From NCBI GenBank assembly GCA_004153385.1, contig SDAL01000005.1, forward strand, positions 1-64,000: DNA of 64,000 bases. Reading direction: 5' to 3'. The first letter of the stretch is position 1, and each line of letters begins with the position of its first letter. A model generated the notes under the pieces. That model had not been told where the DNA came from. It saw only the letters and a program-made list of their open reading frames with translations, and did not search any database. A program made the position numbers and the translations under genes. This DNA comes from Paracoccaceae bacterium. GTDB lineage: Bacteria; Pseudomonadota; Alphaproteobacteria; Rhodobacterales; Rhodobacteraceae. Shown here one piece after another: positions 63,509 through 64,000 of the stretch.

Positions 63509-64000
63509 GTGCTTTCCGAAACGCCGCATTATCGCATTGTCTATCATCCAGCGGAAAATAAATCCGATAAACTGGTTGTAACATTTTCCACACGGGCTGA
63601 GAAAATAGGATTTTCCGGTTTCGGGACCCAAGATGCCGTGTCTTTAGGATATGACACGATATTCGTCAGCTCCCATCACAAACTCATGCATCGCAATCTG
63701 GATATAGATACGTTGGAGGCGATTGTCTCGAAGGTTGCAGCCGGCAGGGATATTGTCGCATTCGGTGCGGATACAGGGGCCTATGCGGCGCTTTATTTCG
63801 GCGGTAAATTGAATGCGAAAATATTGGCGTTTTCACCAAGGCTGCCCGTGCATCCCTATTTGTCTTCGAAAACGGATGACTCTTATCGTAATTTGAAACA
63901 TGTCGTCGATCTGAAAGATGTGGCGCTGAGTGATCACCGGCCGGTTGTGGTGTATGACCCGCTGGAGGATATGGATGCCAAATTTTTTGAGGAGTGGGTT
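63509..64000 (+). CDS. Unknown protein, 3' end outside window
   Basis: An open frame without stop to the window end, 164 codons from GTG 63509: VLSETPHYRIVYHPAENK, SDKLVVTFSTRAEKIGFSGFGTQDAVSLGYDTIFVSSHHK, DIVAFGADTGAYAALYFGGKLNAKILAFSPR. It has a Rossmann-like or alpha/beta hydrolase-like pattern but no family that I recognise. The start is doubtful: AGGAG at 63483-63487 is too far from GTG 63509, and in-frame codons behind it give no start. ATG 63466 is one base out of frame, separated by a run of seven T at 63491-63497 (see findings). Likely part of the glycan locus. Confidence 0.6.
   Translation, partial: MLSETPHYRIVYHPAENKSDKLVVTFSTRAEKIGFSGFGTQDAVSLGYDTIFVSSHHKLMHRNLDIDTLEAIVSKVAAGRDIVAFGADTGAYAALYFGGKLNAKILAFSPRLPVHPYLSSKTDDSYRNLKHVVDLKDVALSDHRPVVVYDPLEDMDAKFFEEWV

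Overview
The window is GC-rich and densely packed. It reads like a chromosomal stretch of an alphaproteobacterium, most likely a Rhodobacterales/roseobacter-type bacterium. That call rests on the gene mix (TRAP transporter, RTX protein, fused CysN/CysC, many solute-binding proteins) and codon use; no rRNA or other phylogenetic marker is present.

Layout. (1) 1-10.0 kb, minus strand: the 5' part of a large RTX calcium-binding protein whose C-terminal half contains near-identical 243-bp repeats, then surface-glycan glycosyltransferases (a GT4/GT2 pair and a large GlfT2-like enzyme), a LysE exporter and an unknown membrane protein. (2) 10.0-16.1 kb: accessory DNA, visibly richer in A+T in places, with a sulfotransferase-like gene, a LicD protein, a TagD-like cytidylyltransferase, a probable 56-residue small protein and a hipBA toxin-antitoxin pair. 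(3) 16.2-17.4 kb: a VOC protein and a GNAT acetyltransferase. (4) 17.9-26.1 kb: a tightly overlapping minus-strand operon, DctP-DctQ-DctM TRAP transporter, PyrK, class 1B PyrD, an M20 carbamoyl-amide hydrolase, PyrE and a small unknown protein. An XRE regulator lies upstream, and near-identical 16-bp palindromes sit in front of both units. I infer uptake and use of orotate, dihydroorotate or N-carbamoyl-aspartate. (5) 26.4-29.5 kb: a complete polar amino-acid type ABC transporter, then a small secreted protein. (6) 30.6-40.2 kb: a sugar catabolic locus built like the non-phosphorylating L-fucose pathway: ribose-type ABC importer, aldo/keto sugar dehydrogenase, lactonase, UxaA-type dehydratase, SDR dehydrogenase, FAH-family hydrolase, mutarotase and a GntR regulator. 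(7) 40.3-49.6 kb: TetR regulator, MFS exporter, IS3 and AhpD-like remnants, then a stress/detoxification group (old yellow enzyme, glutathione transferase, aldehyde dehydrogenase, OhrR-type MarR regulator) and a small lipoprotein. (8) 49.8-64 kb: a LuxR-type regulator divergent from cysD-cysNC (PAPS synthesis), a decayed sulfotransferase gene, and a new glycan locus with two paralogous glycosyltransferases, a GT8-like protein and a partial unknown gene. One of the paralogs is part of a 1509-residue fusion of glycosyltransferase, polysaccharide pyruvyl transferase and FrhB-like iron-sulfur flavoprotein modules.

The most unusual item is the three-module fusion at 58.7-63.2 kb. The second is the TRAP-pyrimidine operon with its repeated operator. 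Taken together, the glycosyltransferases, PAPS synthesis, sulfotransferases, LicD/TagD and pyruvyl transferase suggest a cell that makes anionic surface polysaccharides decorated with sulfate, phospho-groups and/or pyruvate; that link is inference. No rRNA, no convincing tRNA and no CRISPR array was found.
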